The notes under the pieces were generated by a model that worked only from the letters and a program-made list of their open reading frames with translations, was not told the DNA's origin and did no database searches. From positions 3,658,001 to 3,722,000 of the forward strand of contig NC_026660.2 of the NCBI RefSeq assembly GCF_000004075.3: 64,000 bases of DNA. The letters run 5' to 3'. This document shows positions 37,040-55,846 of this stretch, in pieces. Origin of the DNA: Cucumis sativus. Taxonomy: Eukaryota; Streptophyta; Magnoliopsida; Cucurbitales; Cucurbitaceae. The number at the start of each line of letters is the position of its first letter. The stretch's first letter is position 1. Position numbers and translations under genes: made by a program.

Positions 37040-39000
37040 GTCTAAGAACAACTCTTTTATATTATACAAAATGTGTTATATATAATTTATTTTTTTTTAA
37101 ATACCCTTAATTATAATTTTATATTATTTATCATTTTTTAAATATCCTATTTAAATTTATAACATAAAATTATTAATTATTAATTATAAATATTTTGATT
37201 CTTTTTTAAGTTCTATTTAAAATTTTATTCTAAAAAACTATTTTTTAAAAAAAATCGAGTTATTAAATTCATATTTAGATATTATGTTCAAAGAAAATTC
37301 GAAATTTTCAATTTTTATGCATAGTAATTAGCGTATTTAAAAAAATTTAATTAAGATCCAACTCATTTAAAGTAGTGCATAATTTTATAGTTTATAGACT
37401 AAATTAGTAATTTAACTATTTTGTAACCCATGTTATTTTGTTTTTAAGTAATAAATATTATACTTATATAATTAACATACTAAATTATTTTTAAATATAA
37501 AAGAAATATTATTGTTCATTTGATAATAAATTAATGTCACCTATTAACATAAATAAATGTTTATTAATATTTATTACTATTTGAATGGGTTGTCTTTTAA
37601 GACAATGTTTTAAATATTATTTCGTTATTTAATTAGTTAATATTAACATTTTAACTAATTAAGACCTTGTCCTATTTATAAACCAAAGAAGAGGAAAATT
37701 GGACATTTATTACTCATTAAGTTGATGTTCTTTTTTCTTTATAAACTTTGAAAAAGAAAATTGTTTCTCTAAACTTTCTTCTCCACTAATTTATTTTCCA
37801 TTTTTTATCACTCATTTTATTCTTTAGAAAAACATTAACTTTAATTTTTGAGGGTGTAAACTCTGTTTTTGTTTCAGATAAATTATTTAAATGAGAAAAT
37901 TTTAAAAAATATATTTATGAATATAATAAAATATTATACTTTTATAGTTTTAAAAAATATTTATAAATATAATAAAATATCGTAGCGATAGACAACAATT
38001 TATATGAATATATCTCTAACAATACAAATAGAAATATATCTTAATATCTATAACAATACAAATAGAAATATATCTTAATCTATTGACAGACACAGTGATA
38101 ATTTGTTATATTTTTAATAAATAACATTTTATTTTTCCTTAACACATTTTGTATGTATTTATTTGATACATAAATATAATACAAAAATCAAAGTAGCTAA
38201 AATACTTATAAAAATTAGAGTGAGTATCTTTTATGCTCCTAGACTTTAAAAATTAATTTGGGAAAGTTCCCATTTTACCATTTAATACTTGATCATTCTA
38301 AAGTTCCAAACCAATTTTCATATTATTTTAACAAATGTGATTTCCTTAAAACGGAAAATATTTTGTTCAAACATCTTAGTTGGCTGAAAAAACTATACAT
38401 TTTAATTAATAGGAAGCTTATGAGCTAACAGATATTTTCAATTTTACAGAAAAAATAATGATGAAAATGAAATTTGACAAAAAAAAGAAAAAAACTAATC
38501 CATTTTTAAAAATCAGAACAAAGTACCAAATCATGTTTCAACACAACATTCATTGATCATACCTACATGATTCCTCTAAGGAAACGTATAGTTTGTTTTT
38601 TAATCTTTCTAATATCTAAGAATGTTAAAGTAAACTTCTACTCGCCTCAACTCAACTAATCACGATTGAATAATGTAATACTACCCAAATAAAATTAAGA
38701 GAGAAGAAAGCACTTCATATTTTAATGTTAAGGATTAACATCAAAGTATGAGGAGCTTTCTAATAGCAGATAGTTAAACAGCTTATAGCAATATTGATAA
38801 TTAGAACTTAGAAATGTCAAGGAAAGTATGACAGAGCAGCCAAATGTAGAGGAGCTGCAAAGCTTGAATGATCAAGTTTTCCAAATAACTATTGGGGTTC
38901 TTCAGTTTTTTCTTCTTCTTGTTGAATGGCATTGAAAAGACAGTGATTCAAAAGAAATATCTGGGAAGAATGGAACACAAGACATATATCATTCAAGCAT
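37040..39000. other. AT-rich intergenic DNA
   Basis: No coding signal. Contains the tandem repeat listed at 38017-38079 and a dispersed AT-rich motif around 37900-38110. The last few hundred bases are the 3' flank of the AMMECR1-type gene. Confidence 0.5.
38017..38079. repeat. Two-copy 34-bp tandem repeat
   Basis: A 29-bp stretch beginning TAACAATACAAATAG is identical at 38017-38045 and 38051-38079. Confidence 0.9.
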
Positions 39001-39080
39001 CCTATATATAATTTTGTTTAGTACCCAAACTTAGGCTTTCCAGATTTTAGCAAAAGCCGTTTGGAAGAATCAAATGGTTG

Positions 39081-45652
<6,572 letters not shown>

Positions 45653-46970
45653 GGTTGCTGTAATCAGTAAAGAAGTGAAGTGAATAAGGTGGGAAAAAGA
45701 ATAGAGAGATGATGAATTTGTAAGGGAATTATTAGAAAGAAATGGAGAATTTGGTGGGTGTAATGATTGAGGGACCAGAAAAGAAGGAAGAATAAGGTAA
45801 GAAGAAGAGGAAGAAGAAGAGGAAGAAGAGAAGAGCGGTTGTTTGTCTCTCCTCTTTGCTTTCTCCCTCTCAAAAGATTCACTTTTGCAACTTTATTCTG
45901 ATGGCAATAACAATTATTTATTTATTTCTTATTTCTATATAAAATATAAATTTCCATTTTTCAGTATTGTTTTTATTCCAATTGCTTATTTTCTTAGGGC
46001 TCTTCATATTTACTCTTCCCATAAATATTGTTTTTCTTTCTTTTAATATGTATATATATATAAGCCTAACCATGGTCCATAATATTATCTAGCATAGGTT
46101 TACAAAAGGCTTCAACTCTCATCAACTCTATGTTCTTTGCATGATATATACATAAAAACTTAAATGATATTAAAAACACCGTCTAGCCTATTGGTAAATT
46201 GTCCTCTAATCTTCTTTAGACTCAAGTTGAATGGTGTAAATATTGTCGTAACAAAAAAGAGGTTTGAAATAATGTTAATTGTAGCTAACTAGAGAGGACA
46301 TGATAGACTTTACTGTAGCAAGAAATGTTTATTATAGTCTTATGATAGTTTTTGCTCAAAACACATCTAGATAAGTTATTTAAGTTTTTGTTTTATGTTA
46401 AATGCATCTCTAGATAACTTTTTTTCTTTCATAAGTCTGTGGATTATAAGATTTATATAATAAATTAACAAAAATTTATTGATTATTTATCAATTTAAGA
46501 ATGGTTGAGAGATGATATAAAGCATTAAGAAAAAGTAAATTATGCTATATTTGCAACGGAGTAATCAAGTATTCAATATATTTTATGATATTTTTAGGGA
46601 CAATTTTTTACTTTTTTTTAGTGGAAACTCTGATTGTTAAATCAGGTTTGACTAAATGAATTTAAAAGTAAAGAATTCATAAATATATTCCTTCCAAAGT
46701 TTTGAAAAATATGAAGGGAAAAAGGAACATTTTTTTTATATAATATTTTGAAAAATTAGGACCAAACTTTTTTTTGGATGCTTCAATCATACAAACATCG
46801 TGTAGATAACTTTATTTAAAAAGTTACTAACAAATTAGTGGGACATGTGATCCTTACATTATCAATTTTTGTATTTTATTATTAATTTTAAAGTGTCGTA
46901 TTATAATATATAAATTAAATAATGATTTATTTTAAATAAAGTATCGTTGTAGCACAGTAGTTGTGCTCCA
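45653..46970. other. AMMECR1 upstream region and intergenic DNA
   Basis: A GAA/GAG-rich tract at about 45782-45837 reads as a pyrimidine-rich leader in the gene's direction. No convincing TATA box was seen. The remainder is AT-rich without coding signal. Confidence 0.5.
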
Positions 46971-46975
46971 TTTTA

Positions 46976-47633
46976 TGGGCTCGTTTGATAAAGTTATCAT
47001 TTCATGTTTCTTTTTCATTTTTTTTAAGGAATTGAGGTGTTTGGTAATGTTATTTATTTTTCGTTCTTAAAAGAAGTAGAAAAGTTTTCTATTTTATAAG
47101 GAATTATTGGAGAAAAAATGGTTTATTTCTTTTCTCATATCGTTTCTCAATTATTTCTATTTGTTTTCTTTTTCTTTTTCTATTTCTTTTTTCTTTTCCA
47201 CTTTCATCTCCACCTGATTTCCTTTTTCTCCATCTTCTTCCCCAAATAACTCGGTCTCTACAGTGTTTCCTTTTTCTTCTCTTATCTCCATTGTCTTTCT
47301 CAAATAGGCATCCTCTTCATCCTATCGTCTTCGCCTCTCATCACTTTCCGACATCTTCCTCTTTGTCGGATATGGATTTTTCTCTTCATCCTTGCACAAA
47401 TTGAGTTCTGCTGTTGGTTTTTAACAGATGTATAATTTTTCACACATCAATGTTTACTTTTGTATATTTAATGGGGGACATGTACTTTTTTTTAATGTTA
47501 TCAAACTCATTTTCTATTTATGTTTCTTTTTTTTCAAAAAACAAGAACCATTTATTAAACACATTTCTGTTATTTTGTTCTCAAAAAAAAAAACCGAGAA
47601 CAAAAAAACAGGAAACGTTTGGTAACGAGCCCA
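46976..47633. mobile_element. MITE-like element with 10-bp perfect terminal inverted repeats
   Basis: TGGGCTCGTT at 46976-46985 is the exact reverse complement of AACGAGCCCA at 47624-47633. The element is flanked by TA on both sides, consistent with a TA target duplication of the Tc1/mariner (Stowaway-like) kind. Beyond the perfect part, the ends continue as GATAAAGTT versus GGTAACG. The 658-bp interior is rich in C/T runs and has only low-complexity open frames. A related end is visible near 9838. Confidence 0.7.
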
Positions 47634-47639
47634 TAATTA

Positions 47640-48505
47640 TTGAATAAGTTAAATAATAAATTTATCATTAATCAATTTCAAAACATCACAAATAAACGAG
47701 AACAATTGTAATACATATTAAATTAATTGATCTTTGAAGCTGTTAATTTTTTTTCAAAAACATTTTCTTAATTTGTTTACTATACAGTGTCTTTATATAA
47801 AATTTCTAAAATTTCAAGTTTCACCACTCTATTCAATATCATAATTAATTATGTAATTATAATAATGATAATAAATCCTAAAATACGTTTATAATAATTG
47901 ATATGCTCTTTCGATGCTTCTAAAAATTTAAATCACTATTAATTAAATATATGTTAGATACCAAATTAACTACTCCTTAGAAACAATATAAAAACTTCTA
48001 AGACCAGAAAGTTCAAAATTTTAACTTGTGATTTCAAAATAATTAATAAGTACAAATAATAAGGTTGTTGACCTAATGACCTAATTACAACGTGGTACCT
48101 ACTCCACTTAACAAACATAAACTTATGAATATGAATGAATAATATAGCTTCCATTTTTTATTTGAACATATCTACATATGTAATAAAATGGTCAAATTAT
48201 CAACCCAATGAAGAAATTCCTATCTATCTTTCTGCCCATTTGGATTGATTTTCCTAAGCGTTTATAAACACTTTTTTTTTCAACTTACAAACACTTATTT
48301 GTTTGCAAATACACTTTCAATTCAAAGTTCATGGAAAGAAATTGCTCCATGTAACCTGTATGGTATACCTTCAGTTGTTCACCATCGTCCACAGGGAGAC
48401 TTCCAATGACTCGAGAAACGTTCATAAATCTTCAATCCACAATGTCAAACTCTAAATAAAGGCTTTTGGAAGTCATAAAATCAGACTATAACCACATTTT
48501 TCACA
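47640..48505. other. AT-rich intergenic DNA with a half MITE
   Basis: CCCATTTGGATTGATTTTCC at about 48236-48255 and AAACACTT-type sequence after it resemble the left end of the 1031-1310 MITE family. No matching right end was found. No gene is visible. Confidence 0.45.
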
Positions 48506-48872
48506 TCAGTCATCTAACAGAAAAATCATAACTAAGCTGAAAGATAAAGAAACCAGAGATGTTCTCTTACGAAAAGGAGTCGGCTTCTTCTTTGCCAACC
48601 ATATGCAAGTCACTAAAGCAAAGGTCATTTGAAAATGGAAGTTCCAGTGAACTTGGCTGTACCTACAACTTGAAGTCAGAGAAAGAAAGAATATGTAATT
48701 AAACATTGAGGATTTTGACCTTGCATAACTACCATTATTAATATATGTAGTGTAAATGTCAAGCAAATAATCAGTTAACACACACTTGATTAATTTCTAG
48801 TAATGGATTGGTTCATCACATGTCAATTTACTGAGTAAATGGCGTGGTGTAAAGTAAAACCATGTTCCCTGT

Positions 48873-51761
48873 TCAATCAGAGTCATGTCTCCTCCTATCT
48901 TTGTCTCTACTCGATTTCTTCCTATCATTGGAATCACGAGAGTGTCTCTTCTCGTACTTTTCATGTTTCTCACGTCTATCACGTCTCTCTTCATGCCTTT
49001 CGCGTCTCTCTTCATGCCTTTCACGTCTCTCTTCATGCCTTTCTCGTCTCTCTTCATGCCTTTCCCGTCTCTCTTCACGCCTCCTTTTCTTGTTGTTTTT
49101 TTCATCCTCCACCTCCTCTTCTTTTGCATTCCTAGCAGGCAGGTCAGGGACATCTGTTTTCTCCAGACCAGCAGAGGTGCCTGTTTGATCAGGCTGGAGA
49201 GAACTAGAATCTTCCCACGCACGCGGCGTCCTGCAACCAGGCCAAAGAATAAAGATAATATATAACAGGAACGGTAAGAGTTTAGACCAATGAGTAGGCA
49301 GTGCAAGATGCAAGAAATATTGATGCTAACAATAACAAATAATGAATTTAGGTTCGGACCATTCACAAATTTTAAACCACTTACAAAAGTACCTTATGTT
49401 TAATCTTTAAACACTGTCTAGCTAGACTGTTTAGTTAAATTCGGTTAAAATCCCAAGGGTCGTATCTACAAAAAAGCAATTTGATTCTGATAGTTGATTG
49501 ATGGGCAAAGTTTCCATCTATCCCTAACTCTGATACCGCACATCAAGATAAAAGGGAAACTTCCATATTATTGAAGTTGTATTGAAAGGATGAAAACCAC
49601 AAATAAGTATCACTTCCTTATATAATTACTAACCTCATAAAACCGAGACCCTGAACTCGTGCAGCTTCAGCATGGCCCACTTCTAAGTCTTCTGCAGTGC
49701 TTCCTCGCTTCACAAGTTCTTGGAACTCGTGCTTATCAAGGCGATTTCCATGAGATCTGCCGGAAGTTTTAGGAGCTAAACCAAGAGCCTCCCTCATCGC
49801 CTGTTCCTCCTGCTCCTTGATCAACTTTATTTCCTCCTTTGCAGCATCCACATCTGATCTTGATTTTTTATCCCGTGCATACCAGTGTAAATCTTTCCCT
49901 GTTTAGTTATTGAAAATTAAAACATTTTTTCCAAGCAAACGATTCCAGGTACAAGGATATGAGAGGGATGACCCACAACCAACACATAAAAATCAGCGTG
50001 AATAAGTTCCTTCTAATTTAAGCCATTTGACGCATAAACAAGTAAGAATGAAAAATCGGCCAAAATAATTTGCAAATTCTAGAAAAAAAGAACAATGATG
50101 TGCACCTCAAATAATCGCATTAAAAAACATACCCAAGTAATGAAAGCAGATTACTACTGCATTTAAAGACAAACTGTACAGCTAAACAAAACAAATAGAA
50201 CTGATTCAAATGCTCGACTTACATACTTCACATAACCATAATACACTTCTGCAACGATACTTTACCTTTTTGCCATCTTCCAACAGGAGCTTTGATGCTA
50301 TGGCCAAGGAAGTTTTCCCTGTGTTTATCAACTTTCACATCTTCCCAACTAAATTCTGCACATCAAGAAAGTACCCAAAAAAAAAAGCAATGAATAAGAA
50401 AAACCTCCTATGTTAAGAGAGTCACTAGATAAATTCAGGAAAGATACTTCAACGGGTCGCTAAATGTTTACAAGTTCGAGTGTTCAACAATCTAGAAGGT
50501 TGGAGAATGGATAATATTGGTTAAGAAAACTTAAAGGATATATATTGAATAAACAAGAGGTCATAGGGTTTGAAATAAATCCTTACACCCTTATAAGTAA
50601 TCATGACTTCCTCCACTACTAAATGGCGTATCAAACAGTAGTTTCCAGATATATAAAGTTAGCAAAGAGAGGATTGGACTATCCTCATCGACGAGTAAAT
50701 CTAAATCATCAGAGAACAAAAAAGAAAAAAAGAAACAGAGAAGATAGAAAATATTCATAAAAACAAAAACACCATTCTCGTATATGATATAGCATGTTCG
50801 AGAATAGGAATGTATCGCTACACACTTTAGCCTCTAGTTATCCAGTTCTATTGTGTATTGTTATCTGCATATTCACGTAGACAGTAATGTGAAGATATAA
50901 CTGTTCTGAGCTATGGCCGATACAAACATAACAAAATTTTAAAAAATAACTGAAACCCAACAAAACTATTATAACACCCTAAATTTAGGAGACTGAGATT
51001 ACATCTCCGGATGAGAGTAATCTTGAGGACATCAAATATGGTTAAGAAAGGCTTGAAATAATATAAAGTTATAAACTATACCAACAAGGTGAACTCTTTT
51101 TCAGTGAGTCAATCATAAGAGCTCCGAAGTCAAGCATTCTGAGCTTGGAGCCATCTGATTGAGTAGCATGGGAATTTTTCTAGATAATGTAGACTGAAGA
51201 CAACTTTCAGCATTCAAAATAAGCTAGGATGAGTCGGAGCATAAGGTGCCGAATTCAGATTCCGAATCAGGAACCGGTGGCGACAACGCTCAAAAACTAG
51301 CAAAGCCCTAAAATCTTTATGACCAAATATTTGTCTACATTCGCCACAATAGACGTACTTACATAAACTATCACGAAACTAACAATTCATCGAAATCTTA
51401 ATGCTACATCTAAACTTCCTGTCCAAATTATTCAAATCTACAAATTAATACGAATCGACGGCTGTTTCGAACCACCATCTCAAAAACCCTAGTAAACTAT
51501 TTCGAAATGAAAACAATCAACCATCAAAGAAACGCGAATCCGAACATCGGAAGAGCACAAATAAAACCCTAGACAGCGGATTCAGATCCAAAACGCTTCT
51601 CGAATTTGACAGCCGCTAATCGAGACCTGCTAAAACCTACTCCATTAACGACCGAAAAAAAACTAAAAAGGAAGACGATGGAAAAAATGGAAACTGTAGA
51701 AAATATGATGTAACTTACGATCTCGACCGCCACGAACGCCGCCTCTAGTAGGATGATACAT
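48873..51761 (-). CDS. MMTAG2-like protein (kinase phosphorylation domain)
   Basis: Four coding exons on the minus strand: 51719-51761, 50266-50355, 49634-49898 and 48873-49230. They give 251 residues ending in TGA. The N-terminus [56 protein letters not shown] is the conserved block of multiple myeloma tumour-associated protein 2 homologues. EEEQ-type helical sequence with [11 protein letters not shown] follows. The C-terminal third is a highly charged Arg/Glu tail with tandem RHEERRE heptads and an RS-like end ([12 protein letters not shown]), typical of nuclear RNA-processing-associated proteins. The family's precise role is unknown; a splicing link is inferred from composition only. Intron 1 is about 1.4 kb. 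Confidence 0.92.
48986..49085 (-). repeat. 21-bp coding minisatellite (RHEERRE heptads)
   Basis: About five head-to-tail 21-bp units, plus-strand core CTCTTCATGCCTTTC, encode the heptad RHEERRE in the MMTAG2-like tail. The period keeps the reading frame. Units differ mainly by single bases, so the array is young or homogenised. Confidence 0.9.
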
Positions 51762-52880
51762 GATCGGAGTTTATGGTCGCGACCAGCAATTTGAGACTAT
51801 CTTCTTCGGCCGCTGGGTTTCGCGCGGGCAATCCACTCGGGCGTCAGGTTGAGAAAAAAAAATGAATGAATTGAGAAAATAAGTATAAATTTAAATTAAT
51901 AAAAATGATAATTTCTTCTCACATAACTCTTCAATTTTCTTAAAGGTATTATATTCAATTTTAAAATCCAACCATTTTTTAAAATAACAAAATAAATTAA
52001 AATATTTACCATCATCAATAATATAATCTAAAATATTTACCATCATCAATAATATAATTTAAAATTTTGCTATATATATTAAATATTTTGTTTAATTATT
52101 TTTTATAATTCCCCTCTAAAATATCGATATCAATTTGAAATATCAAAGTATTGATTCTTATAATTTAATTATGTAATTGTTATGGTTTTACACATGGACT
52201 ATTAGTGTAGTATTTAAGATTTATTTTGTAAGAAAGTTATAAGTTTGATTGGTATTATGTGAAATTTGAAAACAGAGGTGGTTGTTTGTTTTGATCATGG
52301 GTAGCTATCCATGCCGTGGGGAAGTTGATAGTTATTAAGATCATGGGTAATGATCCATGTAGCTGAGAAGTTGGTGGTGAGTGAGTGGTTACCTTAGATG
52401 TGGTCATTGCCTTTGTATAGATGATAGAAAATTCTTCAGTGGCTGCTCTCTCGAATTTTTTGCTAATTTTAATGAATTAAACAAGTCATTGTATATCATC
52501 AAAGGAAATTTAGAGATCGGAGAGCATCATTCTAACAAATTTTAGATTTTTACGATAAAATCAAGTAAGCGCTCATTCATTTATGATGTGTATTTTGGTT
52601 TATTTAATTATTCTACTAGAGATCCATGGATGATAATCGTTTCTGCATATGGGTTTAAATTATTATAAGATTTTAAATAATACTGTCCTACAAAAGTTAA
52701 AATAGAAAGGAGGAGGTTATTCAAAGATTATACTAATAGAAGGAGTTGATTGTACACTACTGAGATGCTATTAGGCGAGAATAATCATTTGGGTTGTAGA
52801 GCGTTATTAGTAAAAAGGTAGTGAGCGGTTTTCTAAAGTTAAATTGTTTCTAAAGCTTTCCTTTGTAACATATTCCACTC
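51762..52880. other. MMTAG2 upstream region, tandem repeat and unexplained sequence
   Basis: A GC-richer stretch (51775-51845) upstream of the start is the probable promoter/leader. 51998-52058 holds a 30-bp sequence twice (51998-52027 and 52029-52058). The stretch 52190-52560 has an LTR-like feel (direct repeat GATCATGGGTA at about 52299 and 52341, a TTTGTATAGATG box), but I could not define ends. Confidence 0.45.
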
Positions 52881-53400
52881 ACTGAGGACATATTTTCTGA
52901 TGGGATGTGAAAGTTTGGTTAGAGACAGCCCCAATCTAAGGGCAATTATCAGCTATGTGTCATGGTTGCCTACATTTGTAACATACTCCACTCCCTGTTA
53001 GACAACTAACTGAATGAGGCATCCTACAATTAGAACATATGGGTAGTTCTCTTAATGTCTTGTTTGCCTCAACAACCTGTTGTCGATGGCGTTAGAACAT
53101 ACCATCTAACCTCAAATTCTTCTGTGGTGCTACAGTAGGGTGATGCTCAACATTCATCTTCTATCTTAAAGTTGGTCCATTCTCTAAAACTTTGGCTAGG
53201 TCCACCATTTCATGCATACTCATATCAACACAGGGCATCAACTTGGGTAGTTGGTCTAAAAGCTCGAACGAAACCTCGAAGCTTCATCTTAAGGCATCCA
53301 ATGAATCTGTCTACTCTGTCAACCTCGATCTTTATTATTTTAGGAGCAAAGTGTGATAACATATCAAACTCTTTATTGTACTGATATGAACACCTACAAC
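52880..53400 (-). pseudogene. Ty3/gypsy retrotransposon gag remnant
   Basis: On the minus strand, from about 53395 downward, the sequence reads QYNKEFDMLSHFAP and DRFIGCLKMKLRGFVRAFRP, the hallmark of plant gypsy gag (retrotrans_gag). Further on it reads SGVCYKCRQP, a stop, then HIADNCP, a CCHC zinc knuckle broken by a stop codon. The frame is interrupted elsewhere too. No LTR, protease or polymerase part could be attached with confidence. It is a decayed fragment. Confidence 0.75.
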
Positions 53401-53640
53401 TGGTATATGAACAAACTCTAGATTGGTCTATTGTACATGATGGTTACCTTGTAAAAATATTGCGAAAAGATATACATAACAGTTAGTTACCTTGTGAAAA
53501 TCTTTACATTTTTCTTTAATGATATCGTTGTTTGTTGATGGGATTAGAAATATTTTTCTCCAAACCGTGATTAGTGAGAACTTTGGAATGTGAGATTTTG
53601 ACTTCCTTTTAGCTTAAGCTAGTGCTGTGTTGCATAGGCT

Positions 53641-53945
53641 GTGCCTTGCCCAGGAGATGCTGCTTGGCTCTATTGTGGTCGCTTCTGATTGTCTCAATCT
53701 AGTGTGTTTGATTATGGGTCATTCCCAGACTGCTGCGGAAGTCGATATGTGGCTTGAAGAAATTCGTATTGGTTTGGCTTCTTTATCTAAGGCTGAAGTT
53801 TGTTAACTCCCCATGCTATCGAACGATCCTGCTCACCGTATGGCCAAGTTGGGTGCTCAAGGCCATTCTGTTTCTTGGTTTTGTGATTTTCCTCTTTGGT
53901 TGCACGACGCTGTGTCGCTGTCTCTTCCTGGGGGAGTTTCTTAGT
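53641..53945 (+). pseudogene. LINE-type RNase H-like domain fragment
   Basis: One plus-strand frame reads IVVASDCLNLVCLIMGHSQTAAEVDMWLEEIR, then after an in-frame TAA NDPAHRMAKLGAQGHSVSWFCDFPLWL. The pattern (V-x-SDCLNxV, later N/DPAHxxAK(L), W...FP.WL) is that of the RNase H-like (RVT_3) domain at the C-terminus of plant LINEs and of orphan RNase H-like genes. The N-terminal half of the domain is missing. Non-functional. Confidence 0.7.
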
Positions 53946-54103
53946 TCGTCTAAAAAAACGCAGCTACGAAAACTATATTTTTATTATATTTTTCTTCTTT
54001 ATATTCTATTTCTAAACTAAAGCCCCCGGTCCGGTCCGAGCGGTCACCGCTTGGAGTTGTTCAACCGGCTGCGAATGGAGAAAGGCTCAATTAGTGTTAG
54101 GGC

Positions 54104-54111
54104 TATAAAAA
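54104..54111 (+). promoter_or_regulatory. TATA box of the IF1 gene
   Basis: TATAAAAA lies 65 bp before the ATG, so transcription should start near 54135, giving a leader of only about 35 nt. The upstream ATG at 54127 would then lie outside the transcript. Confidence 0.65.
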
Positions 54112-54168
54112 TGAACCGACGGAACCATGCTGTCACTCTCTAGAACATTTCGATTTCCATAAGCTCAA

Positions 54169-55846
54169 ATGGCCATGCGATCGGTGCTCACTCGATCATC
54201 GTTGACTACTTCGACGGCGCGTGCCGGTGGATTCCGCTTCCTCTCCGACGGCAAAGGTCGAGTGCTTAGTGAGGAGGAGCGTGCTGCCGAGAACGTCTAC
54301 ATCCAGGTTGAATTATTAGTTTCGAATGTTCGAGAAAAGTTTGTAGAAACCAGTAGAACGCCGAGTGTCGACCGGTTTTTGTAATTTTCAGTTGTTACAA
54401 ACTCAGATGGAATGGTTTAGACTCTAGAGCGAGAGCGAAGTTACTGTTTCGATACTTTCTTTTTTTGTGCTCGGAATTTGCTTTCTCTGATTTATCGCGG
54501 AGTATGGTCTTCAATCTGTTTGACCGAATACACACTTGTTCGAAACTCTAATAAAAATGAACTGGAGTGGGAGCATGTTTACTGTTTATGTCAGATGGTG
54601 TTTGTGAGGAATTTGTGATCTCTGATTTACTGCAGTAGGAGTTGGCTTGGCGAATTTCCATTTTCTCGAAACTTTAATAGAAATGCACAGGACTGTAAAT
54701 GAAGTTATGGAATCTATGTTCTCCGATTTTGAGTTATTGTTTTTCTAATGTTTGTAGAAAATGGAAAGAGAAAGGTTGGAGAAGCTGAGGCTTAAGGCAG
54801 AGAAAGAAAAGGCTCAGAAGGAGAAAGAACAGTCTGAGAAGGTATTCGTCACTCTTATAATTTTGGTTGAAATTGTCGAATATTGTTTATTAGTTGATTT
54901 GTGATATGTATGACAGTGAAAAACTGTGTTTTGTGATTATGCAACATTTCTTTTCATCATGCTTTATGGCTTTGTGGGATTTTGGATCCATCGTCATCCT
55001 TTGTTTGTTCCCAACTCTTTGCTTGAGTAGCTTGCACTGACTATTTGTTCGATCAGTATTTGATTTCTTGTATCTATATGGAAATTGAGCCCAAGCTTCT
55101 GATAAATAGATATCGATTGCAAGATATTATGGTCAGCTTTTGCTTGTGTCCAATCCAATTATGGTTCATTAGGAACTACGATTTTCATAGCGGCTGAAAT
55201 TTAATGGGATTTAATCCTTGAATCTTCGTTTCTTGTCTCCTGCAGAAATTTGTTACCACTATTAAAGTATTCTGTAAATAAAGCCCGAATCTAGAATGCT
55301 GTTATGGCAGTATGCCGAAGCACCTTTTTGTTCCTTATCTCTTTCTTTCAGTGCTTCGTGTCTCTAGTCATCAGACTGATCGGTTTATACTTGAAATATG
55401 ACAAAGTTTTGGTACTACTCTTGTGATATGACAAACTTTCTCACTAATTTTTGTACTTTTACCATTTCCCAAACAAATTTACAAGTTGAGTTATTAAATT
55501 CCACTTCAGGAGTAGCATATCTATCTTCTAAGGAGTGTGAGGCCTTTTGGTTTTTCTTTTTTCAATGTGGGTTCTCAACAGATCTCTCAAGATGATGTCC
55601 CTTTTGTGTTTACCATTCTTTTTTATTGGACCTAATACTTGCCCATATTAGATAATATGGGTTGACATGAGATTCTCCTCCGCTTGATAATGATGATGTC
55701 TCACTATATCTATAAGGAAAAAGTTGTAATGTCATAATTTAAATGTTTCAATATTAACTTAACTCTCGTTTCTCATTTTGTAAACTTTGTTTACCCTTTT
55801 TCTCATCATTGTTTCATATCTGCAGAAACATGAAGGGACCCAGTAG
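54169..55846 (+). CDS. IF1: Mitochondrial F1Fo-ATPase inhibitor (IF1)
   Basis: Three coding exons, 54169-54306, 54758-54841 and 55826-55846, all phase 0, give 80 residues ending in TAG. Residues 1 to about 26 (MAMRSVLTRSSLTTSTARAGGFRF) are an Arg/Ser-rich mitochondrial targeting sequence. The conserved inhibitory segment follows: GKGRVLSEEERAAENVYIQKMERERLEKLRLKAEKEK (about 28-64), with the acidic EEERAAE run. The rest is a charged coiled coil. IF1 binds the catalytic F1 head and blocks ATP hydrolysis when the matrix acidifies, without stopping synthesis. The tail KKHEGTQ comes from a seven-codon last exon that ends in the stop, and is the least certain part. Decayed retroelement sequence lies just upstream of the promoter. 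Confidence 0.9.

Noticed and set aside
47414-47647. 77-codon frame near the CT-rich element
   Set aside because: Low-complexity translation of poly-T/poly-A runs inside the MITE.
48839-49265. Several plus-strand open frames of about 100 codons over the MMTAG2 exon
   Set aside because: They are the antisense of the 21-bp coding repeat, which stays open in several frames because the unit length is a multiple of three.
53754-54020. 88-codon open frame upstream of IF1
   Set aside because: It is another frame of the RNase H-like fragment; the similarity lies in the frame with the in-frame stop.
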